Positions 13,101 through 23,760 of a DNA stretch of 64,000 bases are shown here, in pieces. Source of the stretch: Solen grandis (Eukaryota; Mollusca; Bivalvia; Adapedonta; Solenidae). Below the pieces are notes generated by a model. The model made no database searches, was not told the origin of the DNA, and saw only the letters and a program-made list of their open reading frames with translations. A program made the translations under genes and the position numbers. The stretch covers positions 23,477,567 through 23,541,566 of the forward strand of contig CM037777.1 in assembly GCA_021229015.1 (NCBI GenBank), read 5' to 3'. Position 1 is the stretch's first letter. Each line of letters begins with the position of its first letter.

Positions 13101-16100
13101 ATGCATTGATTGTTTTTTTATCAATATCTTTTATGCATAAAAAGATGGAAGTTGTAAAATAAAAGTTAATTAATCTATATTCGTTTTCATTTACATCGTA
13201 ATAACATATTTTAATAACGTTCACTGCATGAAAAAGTGGGTGGGATGGGTTTTTGTTCCAACGGTCGACGTGGTTTGGGTTATTCGAAACCATGTCTTAC
13301 TCGAAATAAAACGCTGATCCCCGGGATTTCGAATAACCGGGGTTCGACTGTAGTATATGAAACAGTGGATTTTTCTTTGAGGACAGAAGAGACCTTGCAT
13401 AGTTTGCAGTGGTGAGTGTTTTATTACACTTTCCTTCATACAGACTCATTTCGAGGCCTTGGCAAACAGAGAAGACCCTGATCAGAAGCTCCTGGAAGGA
13501 GCTGTCTGATCAGGATCTCCTCTGTTTGCTCAAACAATATTGTAGCTCAGATTCTACACTGTCTGCACGGCAAAGAAAAATCCATTGTTTCAAATACCAC
13601 TTAAATTTCATTCAAGTAATATTCATCAAACCATTAATTTGTACATGAATATTCATGAAGAAAAGGGTTACCGGTAATTAATATCTTGAGATATTTTGTT
13701 CTTCCAGTGTGACTTCTATTTTGAATTATTGAGTAACTATTGCCTGAAATACTTTCCATTTGATTTATTGTTGTTGAATCTCTTTTCAGGCCTTCCATAG
13801 ATTTTTAATTATTCAACCACTTAAAAAAAATATATAAATGGACCGAGATATTGCCATCCGAGTTCTCATTACAATTGAAAAGAAAAATTCTAACATTAGA
13901 ATAAATGGACGGCTTTTGTTTCCAAATCTTCAATCAAGCTTTCATTCAATGCACATAAAACCAGTAGTGACTTCTTCTGGCAGATGTAAATATCAAATCA
14001 AATATTTAAAACATGATTTGCATTATTTAAGACAGTCAGTTGATATAAGAACATTAAAAACATATATTTTAGCATTTGAAATGGATCGGAATCAATTTTT
14101 CCTTCAATATATGAGAGGAAATGCTATTCTACAAAATTAACCTTAAAAATGTGTCCTCCCATCCTTTTTCTCTGTTACCATATCTAAAATATATGCATGA
14201 ATAAGTATGAACTCCTGAGCACTAATCAAAGTTCTTGTGTCCCTGCTTTTCAGTCAGAAACTTCATAGATGTGCGTCCTCCGACACAAAATCAGTTTAAA
14301 ATTTCTGAATCTTTCTTTCTAAACAATTTTCCACAAATAAAGAATATCTACACACAAAATATCTTGATGGCTGTCTTGATGATGATGCATTTTCAAACTT
14401 AGAAATAAAAATCTAAAACACATCAAATGAATGACTTACCTGCAGCTAGCTCATACAGGCGTGGCAATGTGGCCTTGACCCTTTGTATCCCATACTTCAC
14501 CTGCTGAACATATCCACTGAACTCCTGGCCCAGGGTTAAGGGTGTGGCATCCTGGAACAAAACAATAGAAGTAAAGTTGGTACTCGTGTGCTACACCATT
14601 ATACAGTAAGCCAGTAAGAGAGCTTTATGATGCCCCGCCCCCACCACAAATGTTCAAATAATTGCAATTTGAGATTTTCATGATCAATGTAAACCTGAAT
14701 TTCATGAGGTATGTCAAAAGACCAAAATTGATGGTACTGTTTAATAGTAAACTTTCTTTTTTTAGTTTTCTTCATGGAATGTTCGATTTAAGAAGCTTTG
14801 GTTTCATTTGTTAAACATGTCAACCATTGACTATCTATTACCTCAGTGTAGCTCAATTTGAATACATCATACTAACTATAAACACTGAAAAGGACCATTC
14901 TGTGTACTAAGCTTTCAACTTTATGAATTTTGAAGGAGACAAGATGTTTATTTTGTTCTTGCCAATAAAGTTAAATATTGAACCTTGACAAATAGACATC
15001 CATATACTTTGGATTTTACTATTTTATACTTTGAATTTTGTTATTTTATACTTTGGATTTTACTATTTATACTTTGGATTTTGTTATTTTATACTTTGGA
15101 TTTTAATATTTCAATTTATACACTGTAAAATAAGAATAAGAAGTGTCATCTGCTGAAATAAGCATGATGGAAAAAGTATGACAAAGTTTGACAGGAAAAA
15201 AGGGAAGTAACTAAAGAAATATTGATGCCAGGGTTATGAACCCTGTGCAAGATGGTTCCTTTTGTCAAGCTCTGTCCATATATGGAATTTCATTTCAATA
15301 ACGTGATTACAGAAAGTAGAAAGTGTTATCGCAGAATAAAGAAGCGTGAAGGAACAACAGTCAAATGACAAAGAAGTGATCCCTATGTGTCACCTCTGCT
15401 TACAGCAGGTGACACAACAAAACTGCATTACAATAATACCTGGGTACATACATACCTGAGTATGAGTGCGACCAATTTTAACAATATTTTTGAATCCATC
15501 TGCCTTGGTCTCCAGGGAATCATGCAGTGTTTGTAACCCTGACACCAGCCTCTCATGGATCTCCATGGAAACAGCAACATGCATAGCAGTTGGGAATGTA
15601 TCATTGGAACTCTAAAGGGGAACAATTTTAAAAGAATATTATATACCAAACTTCTTAAAGTAGATTTAAGTGATTTGACAGGATCCAGTACTAATATAAT
15701 ATACCAATCATTCATGCTAACATTAACCCTTTCCCTCATAGAGGACACCATGAAAAGACCTATGCGAACAGCATAAAACCAGATCAGCCTGCGAGTAACT
15801 CGCAGGCTGATCAGGTTTTATGCTGTTCGCTGCTCCTCAGTGGTCTGGAAATGAGGATTTTGTAATTAAATTTGGTACGGTTTAACTGTGGTTTCTGCAG
15901 ATCAGGCTTTATGTGATACCTATTGAGGGCGTCAAAATGAGTATATATGAGGGAAAGCGTTAAATCCATGCCCAAAATGAACCCACATGATTCACATAAA
16001 CATTAGGTTTATACTCATTTGGTTTTAAAACACCCACTTCAGTCATATTCATAAACATGAGTTATACCCCCATTTGACAGTATTACACATCCACCCTATT

Positions 16101-19100
16101 CATTTTACCTGTAGGTTTACACTAACTTAACTTAAAAACATGCCCACTTGACTCATATGGACATAATGTTTACAGCAATCCCACTTTGAAACTTACTGGT
16201 ATATAACTGACACCATTATATCTACGAGTGTGTTCTAAAAGTATCCAGAAAAGTTTTATAACTTATTTATTAATATGATTATTAGAATAAAATTTTCAAA
16301 AGTGATACTTTGATATATAGTGTATTTAGATGATACAAATTGCACTGATGAAAAAGCCAGTCACTATGGCAACATCGGGTAACACTGAGCAGGGCAACTT
16401 ACTCATGCAGAGAATATGGCATCTGCAAAGTCTGTCTGACATATCTAAAATTTATATATATTTTAAATATTTTCATGATGCAAATATTTCCCACCAAAGC
16501 ATCCACTTATCAAACAAGACCTAAAATGCTCCTATGGAATTTAACGGATTTCCTTTGTCTACATTTCCTGACATCATGAATGGACGCCCAGATACACGTA
16601 TTGGGTGGACCGCAACATCATTCTTGAATTTATTTTTTTTCATCGAACATTTACCAAAGTATCAAACATCATTTAGTGCAATATTTACAGTTTTTCAAAA
16701 TGAATGTTCTCTACTTCTGTTGCTTATGGAAATGATGTCAGGAAATAGCGTAGGCTTAGAAAGGAGTGCAAAGCAGTATGTATATTTGGAAAGTATTTTG
16801 ACATTGGAATATGTCTATGTGATCTTAAAAGACAAAGACACATGTGACGAGTTTTAAGATCTTCAAAATTTGCCCTGCTTTACATTACCCATCGTAGCCA
16901 TAGATGATAGTGACTGTGGATTTTGCTTCAGTGCAACCTGTACCATTTTTTTCTTTCTTCTGGATTAAATTCAAATTGTATCAAAGTATCACTTTTGAAA
17001 ATTTTATTCTAATAACAATATGAATATATTAGTTGTGGAACTTTTCCAGATACATTTCAAACACCCCTCGTAGATCAAGACAACACCAACTGGTACTTGA
17101 TTCATATTTGACATTCATAAACTGTCCTTGACTTTAACACACATCCACCTAATGATATAAACATCAGTTCTATACAAACCTGACTCATGTTGACATGGTC
17201 ATTTGGATGGACAGGTTTTTTAGTTCCAAGGGTGCCGCCCATGATTTCGATGGCACGGTTACTGAGCACCTCATTCATATTCATGTTGCTCTGTGTGCCT
17301 GACCCTGTCTGCCATATTACAAGCGGAAAGTGGTCATACAGTTTGCCGCCAATCACCTGCATCATATACATCATATATATCAGTACTTTTTAAATGAAAC
17401 ATATTGCAACAAATTTATTTTCACTATATTATCATTTTTGAAAATTTTATCAATTCATCCAATATCAAACAAGAAAATATCCCGAGTGTAATATAATTTA
17501 TTATACTCAAGAATCCAAGATATACTGCTTTTCAGCTTTTTAAAATGAAAGGGCCATTTGGTCCTAGATCGCTCACTAGAGTACAGAAGCTTATTCAAAA
17601 CGACTGAAGTCACTTGATTTTACCTGGTTTCCTCCAGCAGCAACCAGATTCAAGTTTCAGACACAAAGAATTCTTCAGTTAATCAGTCATCTGGAGGATC
17701 AAGGGATCAGAAATGCTTAAGCAGTTATAGTATGGGACCATGAGGTCAACATTATTGCGAAACAAGAATTAATTCTGAGCATTAGTTTCAGAGGTCATGA
17801 ATTTTGAAATTATCAACCAATTCAAATTTCAGAAAAAGTTATTCTAAAGTTTCTACGCAGACTGCTGTATAGCGGGTTATTTCTGAAGGGGTAAAATTGT
17901 GCAGTTTTGCCATAAAAATGTTTGGGTTTTTTTCTACGGACTATTTTTCTGAGATTTCTGACCCTGGAAGGATTTATATCTGCTCTTGCTTACCTTGTTA
18001 TTTAAAGCAAACATATTAAAATCTTTAATTCTAATGTATTACACCTAAGGGAGATCACTATATATTACCTATAACATTCTCTACCGTCAACCATACCATA
18101 CCATACACAATTTAACAGCTTTTTTGGTATAGTAACAGACACAAGTTGTTCTATTACTTGAATTTTTAAATGTATGTTTATAGATATGCAAATGCAAATT
18201 TTTAACTAGAACTAAATGTTAACTGTAAATAAATTTCAATGAGTTAGATGGCATTAGATTTTTAATAAGAGATGTATATCATAATACAATGTCTATGTAT
18301 TTATTAAAAATGGTTACCATGAATATATGAAGTAGAACAAGAGTTGTTGAAACACGCATATGACCCCTATGCACTATTTTCACATTCAAGGTCACTGAGA
18401 CCTTGACTTTTGACCAAATGACCAAATCAACAGGGGTCATCTACTAGTCATGACCAATCACCCTATGAAGTTTGAGGAATGTGGGCCCAAGGGTTCTCCA
18501 GTTATTGATTGGAAACAATTTTCACTTTCAAGGCCATTGTTACCTTGCAGTTTCTGACAAGAAGATTTTTTTAAGTTTTTCCTATGAAAGTCGATATAAA
18601 ACCATGTGACCCCTGAGGGGAAGCTAATTTTGACCAAAGGGCCATGATTTGAACAATCTTGGTAGAGGTCCAATGGGTCATGTTACACACCAAATATCTA
18701 AACTCCAGGCTTTGTGCTTTCTGAGAAGATTTTTCTAGTCTTTCCTACATAAGTCTATGTAAAATCAAGTGACCCATGGGGCGGGGCCAATTTTGACCTG
18801 AGGGTCATGAATTGAACAAACTTGGTAAAGGTCCACTAGACAATGACATACACCAAAAATCTAAGCTCTAGGCCTTGTGGTTTCAGAGAAGAAGATTTTT
18901 AAAGAGTTCACTTCAAATTTAAAATTCTATTTTAAGCTCCTGTGACCCAGATATGCAATGGACCAGAACAATTTGAACAACTTAGATAGAGCTTCGTGCA
19001 AGGAACAGGCAAGATTCATCAAATTTAGCCCAGTGGTTTTAGAGGAGATGTCATCTGAAACAAATGTGGACGACAGATGATGGATGAACGATGGATGACC

Positions 19101-21542
19101 ATTGATCCTAAAAGCTCACTTGAGCACTACTTTTTATAATATATTGAAATCTTTGTTTATAGCATACTCCCATATTGCGTGACCTCAGTTAGTAGGAACC
19201 CCTTTTCTGGTCCAAAATGAGCATTTTCAACTGTAATTTAGATGTTCATAGCAAACTGTAAAAATCATGGATATAGGGAACAAAAGTTCATGGTCAAACG
19301 GACCCATAAGTGAGTATTACTGTAGATTTACTTTCTTACAACCAGAAGCACATTCATGATTGATATCTATATTTTTTTTTTAAATGAAATTAAATTAATT
19401 AAATAGGAAAAATTAAAAACCACTGACTTTTAACTGCTGACAAATACACACAGAGATTACCTAGTTGGAAACAATCCAATCACATTTGGAAACGCTCAGA
19501 ATGTCATGAATATTAATGTGGCAACAAACAAGCTGCACATTTTCTCACCCATTTATAGTTAGCTGTGGGGGACTGACAGCATTACACCAACATCAGACTT
19601 GCTTATTTATATAAGGCAACCATTTAGAGTTCCAGTTCCTTGTGTTTCTTGGGTACTGCCTATTACTTCAACAAAGGAATACATGAATGCCTCTTTTGTG
19701 ATTTTAAATGTTGATACAAAGAGAAAAAAAATTAAGTGTAAAAAAGCCTAAAACTATCTAATATTTCATAAAAATATCATATCTCATCTTCTACTGGCCT
19801 CAATGTATTTTTTCTGTTTCGGCCTTTCTCCCTTACATAGAATTTCCATTTTCATCTCTGTCAGAATGTTTGTCAGCCTATTTGTATCGGTGACCTTTTG
19901 CCTTGCAAACTTACAGTACTGTGTGCATTATTATTTACCGGTGAGCCTTCCCAATAATGGCGGACGCATTTCCGTTAACTTCAAAGAAAGGTTTTGTTTC
20001 TTGAATATACTGGTGTTACCAACCATTTTGTACAACCATATTTATGCAAATATTGTTTTATATCTAAAATGTTTCAACAAGAGTGTTCCTTGGAAAAAAT
20101 GTGTCACCTGCTGAAGCGTGAGGGAAAACATGTGACGGATAAGCGTGACGGAAAACGTTGTGATGGAGAGAAAGACAAATGGACCGACAGACGACAGAAA
20201 AGTTATCCCTTATACTGTGTCACCTCTGCTTACAGCAGGTGACACAAAAAGTAAATATTTTTCAAGTCCCAATATTTATTTGAAAGTTGAGCCGAATACA
20301 TCTTTAATTTGAGGAAGGCATTTTTTAATAACTATTTCTTCCAAGAATAATATCAGATTACCATGACTTCCTTTGACTGGTTCAGGAAGCTAAGCCATGG
20401 CACGTGAAGTATCTAGTACAAGATGTTCTAGATAGATTTATCCATCACTGGTACTCCAGTCTAGTATTCAAGGAGCCCAAACAGTCCTAATTGCACACCA
20501 CATTACAAGTATGCAGGGATTACCTTGGGAGAAATATTGAGAGATGCGTTCTTTAGCCAAATGAGTGGAAAATATAACCCAGCTATACATTGCCTAGAAC
20601 TTAAATCTCTTAGTGGACTCAATCATTTTGGCCAAGTAAGATCTTTCCTATCATTTTTTCAGATGGATATTTCTCTCCAGTATGGGTCCTATACCTACCT
20701 CTCCAGCTGCCTTTTGTATGGCATCAGCAATCTCTTGGTTCAGACCAAACCTTTTGTTAACACCAGCAGCACACAGCTTCAGTATGGCTAGAGCCTTTAT
20801 TACTGGCAACTGTTAAACAGAAAGAAAAACTTTTACTGAAACTTAGTAGAGACATACTCAGATAACACTGTTTTGATACACATGACATATACAGCTAGAT
20901 GTTTGTCTCCCAGATAAGACTGCATGCAAAAAAACACCAATGTTAAATTTGACCTTTCAAAGTGACACTGACCTTTAAGTCACACAACTTAAACCTTCAC
21001 CCTGCCATAGCTTCAATGTGGTTGACATTTATACTTTATACATGTACATACAGAGCAGGCTGGATTTGTGGCTTACAGACAGATAGACAAACCAAAATCA
21101 AAATCTCTGGAACATGTTTAATGAGTAAAATTTGTTTCAAATTATTAGCAAAATAACAGATGATAAACACTGGAGATATATAATTTCAAACGGGGACATA
21201 AACAATGATTTATTTTACTTAACTGCTACTGGGGGTGACTGATGAATAAAGTATTATAATGCATACCAGTATATTGTGTATTCCACAAATGGACCACAGC
21301 CAGTGGTTGACCAGTTCAGCTCTTAGCAAGATCTACTAATGTATTAATGTTGAAAAGTATTGATGATTTTCTTGAATGGTCCTAATGAAAATCTAAGCTG
21401 AATAGTCATTTCAACTTACTGGCATTCTCTCCGTGGGCCCTCCTATGTCAAAGTTGACCAGCGACCTGGCTGTGTTGGCTCCATAGTATTTATCAGATGG
21501 AACCTGGATCTCGCCGAAACTGTCCGTCTCCACCCTAAACAT
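10130..21542 (-). CDS. FH: Fumarate hydratase, class II (fumarase)
   Basis: Reversible hydration of fumarate to L-malate, a homotetramer of the aspartase/fumarase superfamily. Coding exons, 5' to 3': 21420-21542, 20699-20809, 17180-17356, 15456-15611, 14440-14551, 12203-12283, 11676-11879 and 10130-10555. All have GT/AG sites and compatible phases, giving about 462 residues if the one-base insertion in the last exon is discounted, close to the 467-residue cytosolic human form. Visible signatures: [12 protein letters not shown] (about 96-107), HPNDHVN (H128), GRTHTQ with the catalytic His (H187), and the mobile loop GSSIMPGKVN (S317-S318). The C-terminus is [14 protein letters not shown]. The chosen start MFRVETDSF is preceded in frame by TGA within the same exon (acceptor near 21568), so this exon alone yields a cytosolic-type protein without a transit peptide. 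An upstream exon could still supply one through an alternative acceptor. Introns are full of transposable elements. Confidence 0.93.
10432..10433 (-). other. FH: One-base insertion (frameshift) in FH last exon
   Basis: The exon reads [14 protein letters not shown] and then shifts. The bases after the proline codon read CCC-A-ATG-ATG-GTC, where the family requires CCC-ATG-ATG-GTC (PMMVSNVL). As written, translation ends four codons later at TAA, losing about 110 C-terminal residues. The downstream frame stays perfectly conserved to the natural stop. The exon length (426 nt) is also one more than phase requires. A consensus or assembly error is the likeliest cause. Confidence 0.85.
10716..11442 (-). 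mobile_element. TA-flanked Tc1/mariner-like MITE, copy 1
   Basis: Terminal inverted repeats are close to CAGTCCATTTACGATAATTC, with TA on both sides (10714-10715 and 11443-11444). The left terminus has a C-to-T change. A second copy in the opposite orientation is at 34499-35297. No transposase frame is seen, so it is non-autonomous. It lies in the last FH intron. Confidence 0.7.
12310..13400 (+). repeat. MITE family B copy split by a younger insertion
   Basis: Left part (12310-12385) holds CATGAATATTCATG and GACTTGATGAATATTAATTG. The right part resumes after 13352 with GTATATGAAACAGTGGATTT. Comparison with the copy at 21643-21886 shows these two parts are continuous in the uninterrupted family, which dates the inner element as younger. 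Confidence 0.6.
12386..13350 (+). mobile_element. Pogo/Tigger-like non-autonomous transposon
   Basis: Terminal inverted repeats CAGTCGAACCCCGGTTA and its complement, directly flanked by TA (12384-12385 and 13351-13352). The TIR start and TA duplication are typical of the pogo/Tigger branch of Tc1/mariner. The 965-bp interior has no transposase but holds an imperfect tandem duplication of about 165 bp (about 12850-13010 and 13012-13165), each copy with GACGACGTTGATA followed by a TATGCATTG stretch. In an FH intron. Confidence 0.75.
13436..13674 (+). repeat. MITE family B copy with long internal palindrome
   Basis: Starts CCTTCATACAGACTCATTT and ends CATGAATATTCATGAAGAAAAGGGTTA. At about 13462-13533 the arms GCAAACAGAG...CTGATCAG and CTGATCAGG...CTCTGTTTGC form a strong hairpin. 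Same family as 21643-21886. In an FH intron. Confidence 0.6.
15003..15115 (+). repeat. Minisatellite, ~26-bp unit, about four to five copies
   Basis: Tandem copies of a unit like ATACTTTGGATTTTACTATTTT, alternating TTTTACTA and TTTTGTTA variants, in an FH intron. Confidence 0.8.
15387..15415 (+). repeat. Terminal hairpin of a repeat element
   Basis: GTGTCACCTctgct and its arm agcAGGTGACAC form a 29-base hairpin. An identical hairpin is at 20217-20245. The two are probably the 3' ends of two copies of one element whose bodies differ; the body left of this one is not delimited. Confidence 0.55.
15723..15963 (+). mobile_element. piggyBac-like MITE, family A copy 1
   Basis: TTAA at both ends, termini CCCTTTCCCTCATA and the complement of it (one mismatch), and a central hairpin with arms GATCAGCCTGCGAGT and ACTCGCAGGCTGATC. 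241 bp, non-coding, in an FH intron. Near-identical copies are at 36132-36373 and 37476-37704. Confidence 0.8.
16225..17070 (+). mobile_element. Mariner-like foldback element
   Basis: Long inverted repeats of about 95 bp (16225-16320 and 16975-17070) with TA immediately outside (16223-16224 and 17071-17072). Outer bases are CGAGTGTGTTCTAAAAGTAT on the left and the complement of CGAGGGGTGTTTGAAATGTAT-like sequence on the right. Inner arm ends share ATTCTAATAA-type and AAGTGATACTTTGATA sequence. The open frame inside (16534-16857) is not recognised as a transposase. In an FH intron. Confidence 0.65.
17536..19128 (+). mobile_element. Old hairpin-family element with degenerate ~165-bp core repeats
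   Basis: Starts GAAAGGGCCATTTGGTCCTA then TCGCTCACTAGAG. The core has diverged units holding AAGTGACCCATGGGGCGGGG, TTGAACAA-CTTGGTA and CCAAATATCTAA, clearly related to the array at 28170-29600. Ends with AAAAGCTCACTTGAGCAC, one arm of the family hairpin; the second arm is lost. A further repeat block (about 18340-18520) matches sequence near 48080-48400. In the FH intron between 17356 and 20699. Confidence 0.55.
20097..20245 (+). repeat. Repeat fragment ending in GTGTCACC hairpin
   Basis: Ends with the same 29-base hairpin as 15387-15415 (20217-20245). It is preceded by a GACGGA/GACAGACGAC-rich stretch, as in other mollusc repeat ends, and starts near a CACCTGCTGAAG that echoes the hairpin arm. 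Confidence 0.5.
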
Positions 21543-21642
21543 TGCGTCTGCTGATTGTCAGTGCTATCTGCAAATAATGAGGAACATAATTATCTACATG
21601 TTAGTAATGTATAATCATATAAGTATAGAAAAAGGGCTAACT

Positions 21643-21886
21643 TAAACCCTTCATAGATGACTCATTTTGATGCATTGGCAAACAGAGCAGACCCAGATCA
21701 GATTGCTCTTTCCAGAAGAAGTCTCATCAGGGTCTCCTATGTTTGCTCCTACAATATTGATTCTCAGATTCTATACAGTCTGTGTGGTAAAGAAAAATCC
21801 ATAGTTTCATATACCATTTAAAATTCAGTCAATTAATATTCATCAAGTCATAAATTTGTAACATGAATATTCATGAGAAAAATAGT
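21643..21886 (-). repeat. MITE family B copy, intact reference copy
   Basis: Starts TTAAACCCTTCATAGATGAC and ends near CATGAATATTCATGAGAAAAA, with the internal GCAAACAGAG/CTATGTTTGC palindrome. It is upstream of the FH start exon, where an FH 5' intron is expected. This copy reveals the insertion at 12386-13350. Confidence 0.55.
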
Positions 21887-22199
21887 GTACAGATCCATAA
21901 AGTTTTGATATATAAAGAAAAAGATATTTTAACTTTATCTAATTGTATTCAAATAGGAGAGAATCCTTTGCAAGTGTTAAATAACATCCTTAAATCCTGT
22001 TCGCAATGCTAAAACATGTACTTACCGGTACTATTTCTGAATTAACAAAGTGCAAATTTGTGAGAAGAAATATAACCAACTTATTTAGAAACTGTAACCA
22101 AGGTCCTTGTTCCTCCAAATACAAATATTTCATCAAACAGAAAATATACACACTTCTTTTTGTATGCACATACACATGAATTACTGTTCAGCTTTTGTA

Positions 22200-22727
22200 T
22201 TAAGGTATTCCCATCCTAATAGCGATCAATTTCATCAAAGCCATGCATATAACTTAACAATACACATGTATATAAGTTTTTAAAGTGACAAACAATGGTA
22301 ATCTTAGGGGCAAATTAACATGTAATGATAAGTGACAGAAGTTCTTTTATTACCTCCCCTCAATTATTTTGTTGCCATGAGTTATCTCCCCTGAAAACTA
22401 AAAAAAGGTGTTTTTCTCCATTTTTTTGTGGTAAAGTTTAGATTTTTTTCATGGAAATTGATACAAAATCATAAAATGCATCTTTCTACCATGAGTTTTT
22501 CTCATAAATCAAATTCAGATTTTTATATTCATAGAAAATACATATTTTCCATAGGCTTCAATGTTAACTTATATGCGGATTATCTCCCCCAAATTAGATA
22601 AAACTTGAAAAAACTCTTGGTGAAATATTTTTATTTTTGAATGTCTTCAAAGTGACAAAATTTCATAGAAATATAACCATCTAGTGGCAAGATATGAAAT
22701 ATGGCTATTAGGATGGGAATACCTTAA
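22200..22727 (+). mobile_element. TTAA-flanked MITE with perfect 20-bp TIRs
   Basis: TTAA at 22200-22203 and 22724-22727. The terminal inverted repeat GGTATTCCCATCCTAATAGC is perfect over 20 bases at both ends (22204-22223 and 22704-22723). 528 bp, no coding frame. TTAA suggests a piggyBac-type source. Perfect TIRs suggest a fairly recent insertion. Confidence 0.8.
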
Positions 22728-23310
22728 TGTGTGTATGTGAGTATTTCAATGTTAAAGCTCTCAGATTTAAAATTCAATAGAGAACACAATGAATATTTAC
22801 AGGTAACATCTTCATGGTACACTTATTTCAAAAATTAAAACAGGCATATAATTATAATCCTACAATACTTCAACCATCAATAAAGCTAACAAAGCATCAT
22901 ACATCAAGGCATTCATACAGCTCTACACTACCTATTCAGCTGTTTAGGACTATATTATTTTACAATGTGGCCTTGGACCACACACACACATGTAAGTACA
23001 TTGTATGTCACAATATGATAACAGCTAGCAGCTTAAAATACAGTGACATACATCTGTGACAGAATGTCAAAACATTTCCATGCTTAAAACTGCATTATAC
23101 TACAACATGTAACTGAAATAAAATATTGTGAAAGACTTTGCTTTTGATATTTTATCCTCAGAATTAAGGTAATTTATATAGTGTAAACAACAGCATACTA
23201 ATATACCTCTGTATCTGAAATCTCAGACTTGGATTGAAATTAATATGATGATTTTCCAGAGGGAAATAATACAATAAATAATTAAATTCACTCCAATAAT
23301 ACAATAAATA

Positions 23311-23428
23311 ATTAAATTCACTCTAACTCTATTTCGGCAAAAGTATGCTTTCTCAAGAAAAAAACATGATTTTTTTTCTTGAGAAAGGCATACTTTTGCT
23401 GAAATATTGAGTTATAATGAATTTAATT
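23311..23428 (+). repeat. Near-perfect long palindrome
   Basis: Arms of about 55 bases run from ATTAAATTCACTCTAACTC, through GGCAAAAGTATGCTTTCTCA, to a centre of A and T runs near 23368, and back. The sequence would fold into one long hairpin. A 30-base stretch (ACAATAAATAATTAAATTCA) is also repeated directly just upstream at 23270-23320. Confidence 0.75.
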
Positions 23429-23722
23429 ATGGATTGAAATTGTTTTGTTTTAATGCAGAGTTTAATTGAATAAAAGAACCATTGTTTTCTTTTTTTGTTT
23501 GCTAAGGTTAAATATGCCACCACTGGTGATTCAGTCATTTGGGGATCAAACCTACAACCTCCTGCTTAGGGGACAGATGCCTAATCATCAAATGCCCACT
23601 AGGAACTAATCCAGTAAAATGAATGTTGTCTGTTAAATACTGGTATGAATGATAACCAATTTCATGTTGTGGGTTGAACTTGGTTTAAATATACAAACTA
23701 CCTACGAAGCTGATATTAACCA

Positions 23723-23760
23723 AGAGGGGCATGGTGGCTCTAGAATGCTCACCAGAGTAC
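23723..23760 (+). repeat. 5' end fragment of hairpin-family element
   Basis: ACCAAGAGGGGCATGGTGGC then ATGCTCACCAGAGTAC, the 5' signature of the family seen at 24880, 27991 and 17536. What follows (to about 24880) shows no recognisable core or 3' end, and nothing gene-like. Confidence 0.45.

Noticed and set aside
16534..16857. 107-codon frame inside the mariner-like foldback element
   Set aside because: Does not show mariner transposase motifs on either strand.
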